A DNA stretch of 64,000 bases, taken from positions 8,565,722 to 8,629,721 of the forward strand of contig OZ037766.1 of assembly GCA_964035545.1 (NCBI GenBank). Reading direction: 5' to 3'. Shown here piece after piece: positions 9,801 to 24,000 of this stretch. A model generated the notes under the pieces. That model saw only the letters and a list, made by a program, of their open reading frames with translations, had not been told where the DNA came from and did no database searches. Within the stretch, counting starts at the first letter, position 1. Each line of letters begins with the position of its first letter. This stretch comes from Bugula neritina. Taxonomy: Eukaryota > Bryozoa > Gymnolaemata > Cheilostomatida > Bugulidae. A program made the translations under genes and the position numbers.

Positions 9801-12423
9801 GTGGTCTAAGCTCATGAATTAATTAAAAAACATATTTGCACGGGATTTAATACAAAGCCAGTGAGTTTAATGATATAACACTAAAATTTGATTCATTTTG
9901 CACTAGAGATATTTTTGCAATTTGTAACACTACATAATTTATCTAACTAAGCTAATTAGATTTTATTAGAGTTGGTCAAATAACTCCTCAAAAATATTGT
10001 AGCTATAGTGGGTCATATTTTTGAAAGCTTTTGGCATCTAGCTGTTTTCTAGATATGTTCTTAGTTTACATTGCTGAAGGGTTACTGAAAGTAAATTGTT
10101 TACTAGTTTAGAAATAAGGAATTTCATTTTACGTGAGTTTTTGTCATTTTTATAAATTTCATCTGTTTGTATATATATAACCATAATATAGATATTTATA
10201 TATACATATATTTCAATATTTGTGTTGTGGATTGGTGGGAGTTGTGTTGCTTGTATAAAATTTTGTAAATATCCTATTTAATGGTCTGTTGTTGATGTAT
10301 TTCAGTGTATATAAACCTGCTGACGCAAACTGTTCAATGGGATGGAATGATACATGGCTAACAGATGATACCCAGTGTTTTCCTGGAGTCACTACTATAA
10401 GCAGAATGTCGGCGTATAGACTTTGTGTTGCTTTGTTTGCTGTATGTTTGGGACCTTTCATGTTCTTCAACCTCAAGAAAACTATGGTGCTACAAATTAT
10501 TACCTCGATGATGCGGTGGTTTTGTAAGTCTACTAATGGTGTAAAAATATTCAGTTTTTGAATTCCGCCCAAGGTTCACACAAATACGTGCTTCTTTCAC
10601 CGGCTTTCCATGTACTGATCTCAGATCGATCTCAGCGAGATCGATCTATGGAAAGACGCCAAAGATTGATCTCCGTCGTTCTGAGCTGGTCGGTCTGTGG
10701 AGCTCGAACTCAGATCGAGCTCATGTCAATAAGACCATGGAAAGACGCCAGATCGATCTGAGAAGTAGAAAAAGACTGCTCGCTACAATGTTGTCTGCTA
10801 ATAAAAATGATAACTTGTTGATAATTACTAAGCAAAGTATTAAATAATTATGATAGCCACCTTTTCAGATGCCAAAACTTTGACTTTCAGTACAATGATT
10901 AAGAAAACTCAATTATATGCAGTAGAAGGTAAAAAAATTGGGAGAATTTAAATTGAATTTAAATGACTATTAAAACTTAGTTTCATTAGCTATTTTCTTT
11001 GTAATTTTAAGCCTAACAGTCCTGTAAGTGTAAGTTTATTAATAATCCACAAGACAGCCATTAATTTTATATAAGCTGTCAAGCAAAAAAATTAAAATTA
11101 ATTATTTTAAATTGGCCAAATTACCATACACTGAAAGCTTTGCTGCGTATAGTTTACAGCTGGGATTAAATTTTAGACTATGACCATCTTGTTTACAACA
11201 GTAGTAGCTATAATCACTCAAATAGGTGAACAAATTAGACTTTCAAAGTATCCTTCACTTAAGAGGAGGCAACTTCGCAAGATCGATCTGACATTCTCAT
11301 GGAAAAACGATCGATCTAAGCGAGATCGATCTGAGATCGGTACATGGAAAGCCCGTGTTTGTCTCTTAACTTACGTAACCACTATTGCTAGCAACATAAA
11401 CTATAATAGGCTGATATATTTGTTGATATCATTTGGCAAATGACATAATAAAATAAATGGATACTGTTGGTTGTGAAGTCTCATGGTGCATAGTTCTTTG
11501 AATTATTATATTTTTGCTACACCTTGTTATGGTATACACAGTAACATGGTGTAAGCCACGTTATACCACCAAGTTATAGTTAAACATTGTGTAAGTATAT
11601 TATAATATTTTGATGCACATATCTTGCTTATATTAATAATAAGTTTGATTGATTTGTAGCCTTTGGCACCATGATTGTACTTGCTATATATCAACTCTCA
11701 ACGAATGAACAAAAGCCTCAGCCTAAGATTGCAGATTTCGCTCAAGTACCCAACCTATTCGGTGTGTGTGTATACTCGTTTATGTGTCACCACTCTCTAC
11801 CTTCAATGATCACACCTATCAGAGACAAGAAGCGAGTTAGTTTATTGCTCCGTGTAGATTACTTACTTATTCTTGGTTTTTACATATTGCTGTCTTTGAC
11901 AGCAGTGTTTGCTTTTACCCACATTCCAGACCTCTATACCTTGACATTTGAGCCAAGTAAATGTCCAAATCCCGATAATCCAGCACCAGCTTTTTTCCAG
12001 TATTTTCTTGCACTATTTCCAGTTTTTACACTCAGTACTAGCTTTCCAATTATTGGTATTACTTTACGGAATAATCTACAAACACTTTTTTTGACGGATG
12101 GTAAAATCTATCCATTTTTAATTAGAAGGGTTTTATTTCCTCTATTAGTTCTTCTACCTCCTGTAGCAGTGGCTTTGGCTACTAATCAAGTTGACATCTT
12201 AGTGGGTATCACAGGGTCCTATGCTGGGTCAGCCATACAATATTTCATTCCTGTAGCATTAGTGTATTGTGGTAGAAAGGAAGTGCAGAAGAAGTTTGGC
12301 TCAGTCAACAATTACAGCCACACTTCACCTTTTAAACATGTAGCATGGCTCCTTGGTTTAATCATATGGGCTGTTGCTTGTGTGGTTTTTGTTACAGTCA
12401 AACATGTAACTACTGGTCAGTAG
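6816..12423 (+). CDS. TMEM104: TMEM104 orthologue, multi-pass transporter-like membrane protein (8 coding exons)
   Basis: Exons are 6816-6899, 7386-7507, 8100-8254, 8373-8410, 8570-8600, 9040-9139, 10306-10523 and 11660-12423. All junctions are GT-AG and phase-consistent, giving 503 residues against about 496 in vertebrates. Diagnostic stretches are VFNLIVGTGALALP in the first membrane helix, EIRECVELGKMVHLFFNK, IVVYLYGDLAIYSAAVP, CLGPFMFFNLKKT and MRWFSFGTMIVLA, in the same order as vertebrate TMEM104. The last exon carries about five membrane helices. The family has the amino-acid/auxin permease fold; its substrate is unknown. The start is the first Met of a short acidic N-terminus, and an upstream non-coding exon is possible. 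A polyadenylation signal lies at 12530. Introns carry a SINE copy (intron 1) and a foldback element (intron 7). Confidence 0.92.
6951..7140 (+). repeat. Diverged tRNA-SINE copy in TMEM104 intron 1
   Basis: It aligns by eye with the copies at 41069 and 43620. It starts with a degenerate A-box region (TCTAGAGGTTGAAAGGCAC), continues with CACTGGCTTAG, and ends with a GGCAGGAAGAGTTTCTGG block followed by TCATAATTGC. The B box is not intact, so this copy is old. It lies wholly within the intron. Confidence 0.6.
10601..11354. mobile_element. Foldback/MITE-like element rich in AGATCGATCT palindromes (TMEM104 intron 7)
   Basis: The ends are inverted repeats of about 47 bp. The left arm (10601-10647) begins CGGCTTTCCATGTACTGATC, and the right arm (11308-11354) read backwards begins GGGCTTTCCATGTACCGATC; roughly six of 47 positions differ. 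The left 150 bp holds further copies of ATGGAAAGACGCC and several GATCGATC cores, so the arm is itself built of inverted and direct sub-repeats. The inner 500 bp is ordinary AT-rich sequence with no transposase. It is probably a non-autonomous DNA transposon. No clear target-site duplication was found. Confidence 0.7.
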
Positions 12424-12529
12424 GGCTCTACAACTTCTAATTTGGTCAACATACAGTTCTACACAGCCTCTACGCATATATTTTTGGGCATATCTGCTGA
12501 ATTCAATGCATGATATAGTATTAACCAGA

Positions 12530-12535
12530 AATAAA
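12530..12535 (+). terminator. Polyadenylation signal of TMEM104
   Basis: A perfect AATAAA hexamer lies about 107 nt after the stop codon on the coding strand. Confidence 0.6.
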
Positions 12536-12539
12536 AGCT

Positions 12540-13680
12540 AAGTGTTTTGTTTTGTCACTTGAGTATTTCTCATTTGCTATCAACCTTTGCATTATGTACT
12601 GGAAAATGGCTTCATAGTTAAATAACTTATGTTGCAAGGAGTAACCTTGTATTAGGTATACAGTTTTCATTCTTAGGTTCTTTTTAAATCAAGTCATGAC
12701 TTTCAAGTCTTCTAGGTAAAGAGTCAATATTCACATATTATGAGGAACTAATTGATGTTTTGACATATCATTTGCCAACCGCTACTTTTCTGTATACATC
12801 TTAAAACTTTATTTTAAATGCTATTTTGACTGGTGCTGGTATTTTTATTCTAATCATAACAATATTCTGCAACTTTTATATTTGTATGCTTAACTGTTGC
12901 ATGATTTTTTATTTTTAATAATATTTTATTTAATAGAGAAATTTTATATTTGAATGACTATCATTTCCATCATAATTTATAAACAATTTTATGCATCATG
13001 AAATTCTTTTGAGTCAGAAGCTTTTCAGACATGTTCGTAAATATTTGTTACTATTTATGTATCGTAATCATAATAAATATTTAACAGGCATAAGAAAATT
13101 TGTTCCCTTTGTTTATTAATTAAGTGTTCCCTTCCTAATTCTAATGTTTTTTCTTATACAAAGTTATAATTACTTGATACCACAAAATTAGCTATTAATT
13201 GTGAGTCACTTACTTGAGTTCCTCTGTTAATACAAAATCTTCAGGTCATTAAGAAAAAAGATTTGGTTTTATTGGGAAGTAAATCTTCCTTCACTTAAAT
13301 GATTTTGTGTATGCATTTATTTGTTAGAAGGAAGTTTCAATCAATCACAAAACACCACTTTCATTGTCAGAAAAATACATTTAAACAATGTAATATCTTC
13401 ATGAGAAGTGCATTGAAGACATATATGCAAAGCTGCTAAGAGGAACTATTATTGAAATGAGACTAGCCATGGGCTGTAAGTCTAATTGTCACAAAGGCAT
13501 ATAATATGTAGGTTGTGCCTAGCTGATATAATTAGCATGCCACCGGTTTCTTTCTAACCCATCCCTTGCTAATTTATTTAAAAGTATTCATAAATAGATT
13601 ACATTTTGTTTTGTATGTATATACTTTTCCCTCCTTAATTCTATACATGCACTCTATCAGAACTTCTCTCAGTTGTCAAC
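12540..13680. other. Intergenic stretch between TMEM104 and the sulfotransferase gene
   Basis: AT-rich sequence without a recognisable exon, RNA gene or repeat. It must contain the promoter of the downstream sulfotransferase, but no core promoter element was recognised. Confidence 0.5.
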
Positions 13681-16050
<2,370 letters not shown>

Positions 16051-16066
16051 ACTAAACAGCATGCAT

Positions 16067-16072
16067 AATAAA
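16067..16072 (+). terminator. Polyadenylation signal of the sulfotransferase gene
   Basis: AATAAA begins 17 nt after the stop codon, which would give an unusually short 3' UTR. A second AATAAA-like site near 16184 is an alternative. Confidence 0.5.
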
Positions 16073-16199
16073 TGATTAGACTATTATATATTTACCTGGT
16101 TTATTTGCATGTAAATGTCAATAATTGTATATGTACTTAATCTTGTAGGCTATAGTGCACTGCTGACATAAGCTTTTACTAAAATAAAACATACATTTT

Positions 16200-17800
16200 A
16201 TTTTTTCAATTTTATGGTCTATATTATAGATGCCAGCAATGGCATTGCATGATCGATGTTATATGTCTGTATGAACTCACAAATGCTTATCTGTTAATGT
16301 TGCTTTTTGTATAATTCCAATCCCAATGACTAAATTTTCAGTTTTCTACTTACCAAAAAACTATGCCTTAGCTCACGTAGCTTTTATAGCGCTTTGGAAC
16401 TGCTAAAATTGAGTAAACTGCAGGTTGTGTATATAGTTATTTATTGGTATGATCATACCAAGTAGACCTTGCAAAAGCTTTTAGTGATTTTTTTGTTAAT
16501 TAATAAATAATGATCTATTAGAAGGGTGTAGTACCTTCTTCCTACCAGTTTCCCATGATCTGTAAACAGAGATGTTTATCTACAAGTTAAATATCCATAA
16601 GTGCACATTATCTTCTAGAGCTTTATAAGCCAATTGTGGCTCCAACTATCCTCCTTTGAATGACCAACTGCCATTACGGCACAAGCAATAGCTAGATGCA
16701 GCACAACCCTTGGGGTTTGAGATTTAGCAATAATTCGTAAACTATCACTGTATACTGAACTCAGTGACCCAAGCTCTGTGCTGCACCTAGTAATTTCTAA
16801 TTCATACTGAGGATAGCTACCTTCATCTTTGGCTTAGTCAGAAAATTTGGGTAAAAAAGGATAACACCAGATGAAATACTATAAATGTTGAAAATGAGTA
16901 TTCTTCATTTTGTCTAATTCTCAAATTTGGTTTTTCTATAACTGGTATAAAATTGCAATAGCTTTGACTACAAATAGTATACATAACTTGAAACTGTTTC
17001 TTATTATTTATTGCTATACAATAAAAATTCTCACACTGTGGAAGATGAAGTGCAAATTCTAGATTTACAACAGTGTGGCAAAAAGGGACAGTTTGTAACA
17101 CTGCTGCCTCAGTCAATGCTATAAACATACATGTAAGTCATCTTTGACCAGCCCAGTGCTACCTGGATGGTTTTCTCAAGCCAGTATAATATATTGTCAT
17201 AGAGATATAAACTGAACAGTCACCAGCCAACGAAGCTCTACCAACTAAAGCTCTGCAAATTAAGCTTTTTAAAGAGTTCAAGTATGATGTAGAATTGTCT
17301 CCTCTGTCACGATAGTTTTAGCAGCGTTAGGATGATGTGTTATTTATCCCCTATTAGCAAGCTACAAGTACGCTGTGCATTTTTTCTTAAGTTATAAAAT
17401 AATGTAATAAAATATTGTCATTATTATTATTAACAATTTTTTTAAATTAGTATTTTTAAATTATTGTATGCTTTTGCAGTGTTGTTTATCGGATAATTAT
17501 AACACTTTCCTTGTTTCTTGTATCGCTGTTGTAGTGCCCTGCAGAGTGCAGAGTTCCCTTTTAAGTTAAAACCCTTTCTTTGCCTTTGGAGTTTGGTGCC
17601 TCGACGCTTGCAGCTAGTTTTACATAACCAGTATGATTATTATGAGTACTAGATTTAATAAACAGCTCAAGTAAATCAAAGACTGGAGAAGCATTTATAT
17701 AAACTGGCAAGCTTTAACTAGTACTACTGCATATTGATATTTTAATCGGGTAAATTGAAGACTTGGCACTGGCAGTTTCAGTTTGAGTTTTTGTTTTGCT
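16200..17800. other. Intergenic stretch, no gene seen
   Basis: AT-rich, with no exon supported by splice sites and protein similarity. Short open frames here show no domain. Confidence 0.5.
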
Positions 17801-17814
17801 TGGCTAAGGCTAAA

Positions 17815-18200
17815 CTTAATAGTAATTGTAATACTAATAGTGATAGTAGTATTGATAGTGATAGTGGTGCTGATAGTGATAGTATAAGTAATTTACTAAT
17901 TAGTAATTAGTCGTTGAATTAAATTTAATGCTAGAATTAAATTAAAATTTTATCATTAAATTGAATTATTAATGCTTATGATCAAATATGATTAAAATTA
18001 TTTGCTTGTAGTTCTCTTATAGTTATTATCATTAAACACGGCTAAGCCTATTGTCAATGATTATCATTATAATAATCATAATGTTTATTTTATCCAAGTA
18101 TATAGTTATACAATATAATTTTATTGTAAACATAATACATTAAATCTAATACGTATCGGTATACTAATAGTATTAGTAATCGTAATAACCCTAATGATAA
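17815..18200. repeat. Simple-sequence block beside the decayed LINE
   Basis: The block is runs of AATAGTAATTG, GATAGTGATAGT and ATTATCATTATAATAATC units. It abuts the 3' side of the decayed minus-strand LINE, repeating the arrangement seen at the window start. Confidence 0.75.
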
Positions 18201-18394
18201 TTACCATGCTTAACATTTTAAACGTTTAGGCAGAAGTCTATGGGCGTGGCTATCCCTATTGCCTTTGGTTTTGAATACCTTTGACAATTAAAATATGGAA
18301 CACCCAGGAACACTTATGGTTATTGGAATGCCTCATTTGGTTTACAGTGTGAAATTTGTTTGACTATAGATTAAGTGGATGTTGTGTTAAATTG

Positions 18395-19790
18395 TTAATC
18401 TAAGTTCGCTCTGGTGTCTCTTTTGGTTCTTGGTAAGAAACTACCATGATTAACTAGTAAGGTTTCGTGTACAGATGTTGATTCACTGCAAGCAGCAGAC
18501 CTAGTGGTTATTAACATATTTTGGCAGTCTTTTGTAATTTTATCATAGGTTATTGCAAGTGTTGAGTGCTGTTCTTCTTGCAAGATTTTCATAAAAAGAT
18601 TTAGTCAATGGTTTTTGCACCTCTGTTTGAGAAGCTGAATGCCAAGCTCGGACCATGCCTTCATGATACTCTCCCATCCCCTTAATCCAGCAATAAAGTT
18701 AACAGTCCTGTGCTGTATCAGTTCTAAGGGCTTGATGTCTTTGGCTAATGTTGCAGCCCCTACACTTCTACAGTGTCTGCATATTCTAGTATGGGGTGGC
18801 GAAACTAGTATAAACCAGTAGTCTACCTACTTTGGGAGCCTCATGCGGAATGTGTTTACGTGCTCCAAGAATTTTTGTACCGTCATCATTTTTTAGTTTA
18901 ATATGCTGATCAGATTTAAGGTTTGGCTACATTTTCACACTCGGGTATGTTGCTGTGTTGACTCAATTCATCTTAACTTCTCCTAGCTTATATAGAAGTC
19001 TGTACTTTTCAGCTATAACTTTGCATTTATTTTTGCTGAAAGGCATTTTCCAGTCAACTGATCATTTTTGTATGTCATTGATGTTGTCCTGAAACCTCAC
19101 AGCATCTTTTTTTGTATGAACAGCCTGATACAGTAATATATTATCATCATATACGCTTACACTGAAGTTTAATGTTGGTAGGAGATCGGTAATGTATATT
19201 AAAAATAGTGTTGGGCCCAGGACTGAGCCTTGTGGTACACCTGAAGTTGCCTCTAATTCTGAAGAAGATTGACCTTCGTAAACTGCTTTTTGCCTTCTAT
19301 AGGTCAGAATATCTTGAATCCAATTTGCCAGTTGTGAGTGTATAGCTGGTATTAAAGGCAGTTTTTGTATTAGAAGGGCATGAGGCACCTTGTCAAAGAC
19401 TTCTTGAAGTCAAGTGCTGCAATTTATGCCTGTGTGTTGTTTTTGTTGCTTGCTTAGTCTTTGCTAGCTAATGGTATGTGACGCAGAGTTGCATTTCGCA
19501 AGATATACCATGTTGTCTGAATTCATTCAGCTTTTGGTTCATATAATGTAGTATAATGTGCTCCCATCATTTTGTATAGGATACTGGTAAGTGATTTGTG
19601 ACGATAATTACTTGCTGCCTGTTTATCTCGGCCTTTGTGTACTGGGGTAACATATACCAGCTTCCACGGGATAGGTAACTTTCCAGAATCAATGAAGGCT
19701 TGGAATATGTTATTTAGGCACGCAGCCGATATTATTCCATCAACAAGTAAATCCAGTTTGTGATTCTATCATATAAAAGTAGTATTACAA
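18395..19790 (-). pseudogene. Decayed LINE ORF2 remnant (same family as the intact copy)
   Basis: Read on the minus strand, pieces of reverse transcriptase occur in order. Near 19700 there is a WKLVYVTPVHKG-like segment. At 19388-19062 there is an open piece with LIQKLPLIPAIHSQLANWIQD, GVPQGSVLGPTLFLIYITDL and a mutated catalytic box reading VYDDNILLY. At the 3' end NHGSFLPRTKRDTRANLD corresponds to the SFLPRTIRDM terminus of the intact ORF2. Stops and frameshifts separate the pieces. The endonuclease and ORF1 are missing (5' truncation). Confidence 0.85.
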
Positions 19791-19799
19791 TTATTAGTG

Positions 19800-21033
19800 A
19801 TACTATTACATTCCAGGGGTATAGTTTAGACACTCTAGAGTCTAGAGCTTATAAGTATATCAAATTAAATATTTAATTTTATTTTGATGTTTTATTTATT
19901 TATATTTAAAAAAAGTGCAAGGTTTACTTGAGCATTCTTATTTTAATTTTATAAACCTTAACATGCGTTTAAAAGGGTTGGCAAAATCAATTTATTTTGA
20001 CACTGATAAAAAACATTTGCTTTTAACTTATATTCCAGCAATAACTATTATTAATACTATTGTTGAGCTACAAGCTGATAACTAGCAATTTAGTTCATAA
20101 AGGAAATTTGAACTAAACCCAGCAACCATTTTACGGGTTTACCATCATCGCTATGTACAAGAATTATAATAAATGCCTTTTCTGTGTATTTGGTAAAATT
20201 TGACATATTTTTATGTCCTATGTAATTGGCTACACAGTTCTTCTCTGAGGATTTAGGTGTGGTAGGTAGTACATTGTGTTGAAAGTTGAAAGGGTGTTTT
20301 ATCTTTGACTAAAAATGTATTTTCAAAATACGAAATGCTTCTAGTAAATCTTTTTAGTTTTTAAACTGTTTGACCAAATCAACATTTTAAAGCATATACT
20401 TTTATTTTATATCAATACAGGGCTGATATATTAAATACAAAAATGTTACATATGGTTTATATTGTATGTTTTTGCCTTTGATAGTCTACTGGCAAGTTTT
20501 TTATTCTCTATAAAATAAAATCAACATGAAAGTTCACAAAGATTCAATAATTATATGTTTTTGAGTATAAATAATTGTTATATATTAATGAGATTTGATG
20601 TTCATTATGGCGTTCATATAACAATGTGAAAAACTGATTACTTTTAGGTAGTGTACAATTGTTAATGGCGCTCAAACAGGATAGTATCAGCACGATGAAT
20701 AGCTTGTAGGCCTAATGGAATTTTGTGCCCAGGCTTGTCAAATTGCTGCCACATTACTCAATATACAACATGCAGCCACAAAAGAGCTTATGTGAGCTCT
20801 TATTTCCGAAATGTATCATGAAAAAAGCTGGTTGCATGATTTGTTTAAATATTAAACTGTGAGATATTATTTAAGAACATAAAAAGAAAGCTTAATGGCA
20901 TTTTCAAATTTTGCATAAATTTTGAAGCTCTAAAATCCTTACGTGACTGTATTTGTTAGAAAAAGCAACTCTAAATGGAAAAAAAACTAAAGGAAATACC
21001 TGTATTATTTTTCGTTATGTGGTTTTGTTGCAG
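19800..21033. other. Intergenic stretch upstream of the TAFH-RING gene
   Basis: No exon was recognised. A splice acceptor at 21032-21033 just before the start codon implies that at least one non-coding first exon of the downstream gene lies here or further upstream, but I could not place it. Confidence 0.45.
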
Positions 21034-21039
21034 GTTATA

Positions 21040-24000
21040 ATGTCTGAAAACAAACCAAATCGAAGCAAAGATAATACAAAGTCATGTAAAAACTTTTTGG
21101 AGACTTTAATTCGCCTGTCTATTCAAAAATCCCAAGAAACTCTAGATAACATCAAAGGATTAATACTAGGGCTATTGGTAGGTAACTCACGCATTTGCTT
21201 GGCACAGATGGCAACCTCTTTGTCACCATACCACTAAAAGTTTCTGAAACTTATAACAGGCAAATTTTGACAGTGTTCGGACAGGTAAAAAACAAAACTT
21301 GACTATTTTATTAGTCAAGCAATCGTATCTGAGGTGCTCACGATTTTGATTTCTTTACAAAGCTAAATTTGCAACGAAACTTACCAGATAAAGCTATTTT
21401 TTCTTCCTCTTTGACATCTAAGGCGGCTTATTTCAGAAAATTTTCAAAATGTTTTGGGAAACTATGTGTCATCTGTATCAAGCAATACTTGATATTTTGT
21501 ATCTCCAAAGGCTGCTTTTAGGTGACTCACTTGTTCTCTACATTCTTTTAATTTGCTTACCTTTTATCTGCAGAAAAGCAGCAACTAGCAATAAGTAGAG
21601 TTGCATTAGCTCACCCATAGATTCGTATTTAGCAGTTTCTTACTTAAAGCCTGAAATATAATGGTATTGGCAGTTGTAAAGTAAAAGTGATTTAATGTTA
21701 TAATCCATGTATGGCCAACAGCACACAAACTGAAAGGTGTAAGATTTAGTTCAGGGGCATATGTTTTCTAGTGATGTTGGTACTCAAAAACTGATGTTTA
21801 TATTCAGATTACAATGTTACATACTGTAGTGCTGTTGACTAATCTTAATTATGAGTATTGTTTTTTGTATTAGCCTTTTAAAATCTTAATTGTGAGTATT
21901 ATTATTTGTATTAGCTTTTTAAAACAACAACCATCAGGTATAAATTGTATTAGTGTGAGAAGGCAATACCTATGAGGTTCTCCCTCCAGTCGATGAGAGT
22001 TTACTCGAATATTTGTTTTGTTCTATGAGCGTATATGTAGCGTCACTATACTGTTTTACTACTAAATTGTCATCTGTTGCAGGAAGGCACTGTGCAACCT
22101 GATATTTTCACCATTCGTCTTCAAAAAGAACTCGATGCTCAACGACAGCCTGGTCTTGCAGCTTTTCTTAAGGTATTTGCCTGAAATGGTGTATTTAAAA
22201 ATATAGCTGCTCATGTATCATGTTCTATAACTTTATCAATTGTAGTTTAGCATTTGTGTTACAGCAGTATTTTTAGGAAACCAGTTATGGTATTGGGATT
22301 ATTCCATTTTTCTAGAATAATTTGGTTATTTTCAAAATGATCTGTTTTGGATTTTTACTTGAGTTGTTCATACTGAATATTGCCATTTGATTTTCTCATT
22401 TAATATAATTGTAGCAATAATACTTCTATATACTTGTTTGATCCGATGCTTTACTAAAGTAAAAATGATTTATGTTGATGTTGCTATAAATTTATTTTTA
22501 TTATTCATATTTTGTTTATAAAAGGATTAATTGTTGTATTTTGTTTTGTAGAAAAGTTTACCAGATTTGCGGTTAGCAATTAGTCGGAATGAGTTGAGTA
22601 TTGATGGTTTAAATCGTCCAAACATACAGATACCTGTCTCTAGTCTTCGAAGCAACGTGATGCAGCCTATGGTTAGGGTATGTGTTCTCTAAGGTATTCA
22701 TAGTGTTTGCAATAGTGCAAGCATTTCAAATATACTCACAACAGTTGATCTGCATTTCTCTTTTTTCTTTAATGTCTCTACTTATATTTAACTGAGCTAA
22801 ACAGATCTCCTTACGATGTTTTGCATACTTTATGCAAATTTCAACATAAAATTATAAGTTTTCTTATATCTTTATATGAGCTCCTTAGCAAAATCCTGCT
22901 CAACTTTTATTGATATTAATTGTGAATTTTCAACCTTGATAATACTAAATAAATAAACAGAAACGCAGTATTGTAGTAGTAATAAAAATCTAAACATCAA
23001 ATTGATGTTGTATGAGAATTCTTTGAGTTGCTAGCTGCTTTGATTAACTGTGGCATAGCTGAGCATTTATTAGCTACAAAAGCTGAAAATTAAAACATTT
23101 CTGACTCTAATTTTAGTTGTAAACTAAACCTATCGTAGATCACTCTGTCGTTTATGAATATTATGGGCCATTTTCTTTGACTGTACAACTACTTTCAGCT
23201 TTTTTTTCATGAAATTGTAAAATACAAATTGCTAAGCTGGAGAAAATTCATCAAAATATCTAATAACTTTGGTAACTCTCTGAATCCATTGTCTCTCAAT
23301 ATGCCCTTGAAGTTATATCAATAAGGAAGCACCAGTTTGTCACAAACACTCTTCGTTTTACAAATTAATATTCAATCCTTGCCTTACATAACATGTATTT
23401 AAATATTACAATTACCCTGATCAATTCTGAAGGCATAAGGCTATTGCACAATAAAACATAGGAGTACATTGACAATGAATTATGTATGTAGGAAATATGT
23501 ATGCCTGTGTCGATATTTTTAGTATGTACATTGATACATTGATAAACTAAACTATTTTTTTTCTATAAAACTACAGTTCACTTCTAAGGTTCGCTATTTT
23601 GGGACTTTAAGGAAAACAAACATTAGAGGTTGAAAATAGAATATTACTGGCTTGAAATTTCTAGAAGCAATGCTTGTATATTTTATTATTTTAGTTTTAC
23701 CTATCTGAAGTTTTGTAAAACCAACTTGAGACCTACGCTAATCCAAGAACAGCTTGTTAGCACACAAATGATAATTTGCTGGTTTGAATTGTGCTGCAAG
23801 AATACAATTGTGATACTCACAACATATGCAATAGTCATATGAGCTGAGGTGCTGATGTAATGTATTACAGTATATTATTGATGACATTATGCTAAACATT
23901 CATCTCAAGATTTTATTTAGTAGTTTTTTTAAATAGATCTAACCTAATAATGACATGCAATAAAACCTGCACTAATTATTTTTAGAAGTATGCATTTTGC

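Noticed and set aside
11180-11443. Plus-strand open frame with a basic protein in TMEM104 intron 7
   Set aside because: It overlaps the right arm of the foldback element and has no domain or splice support.
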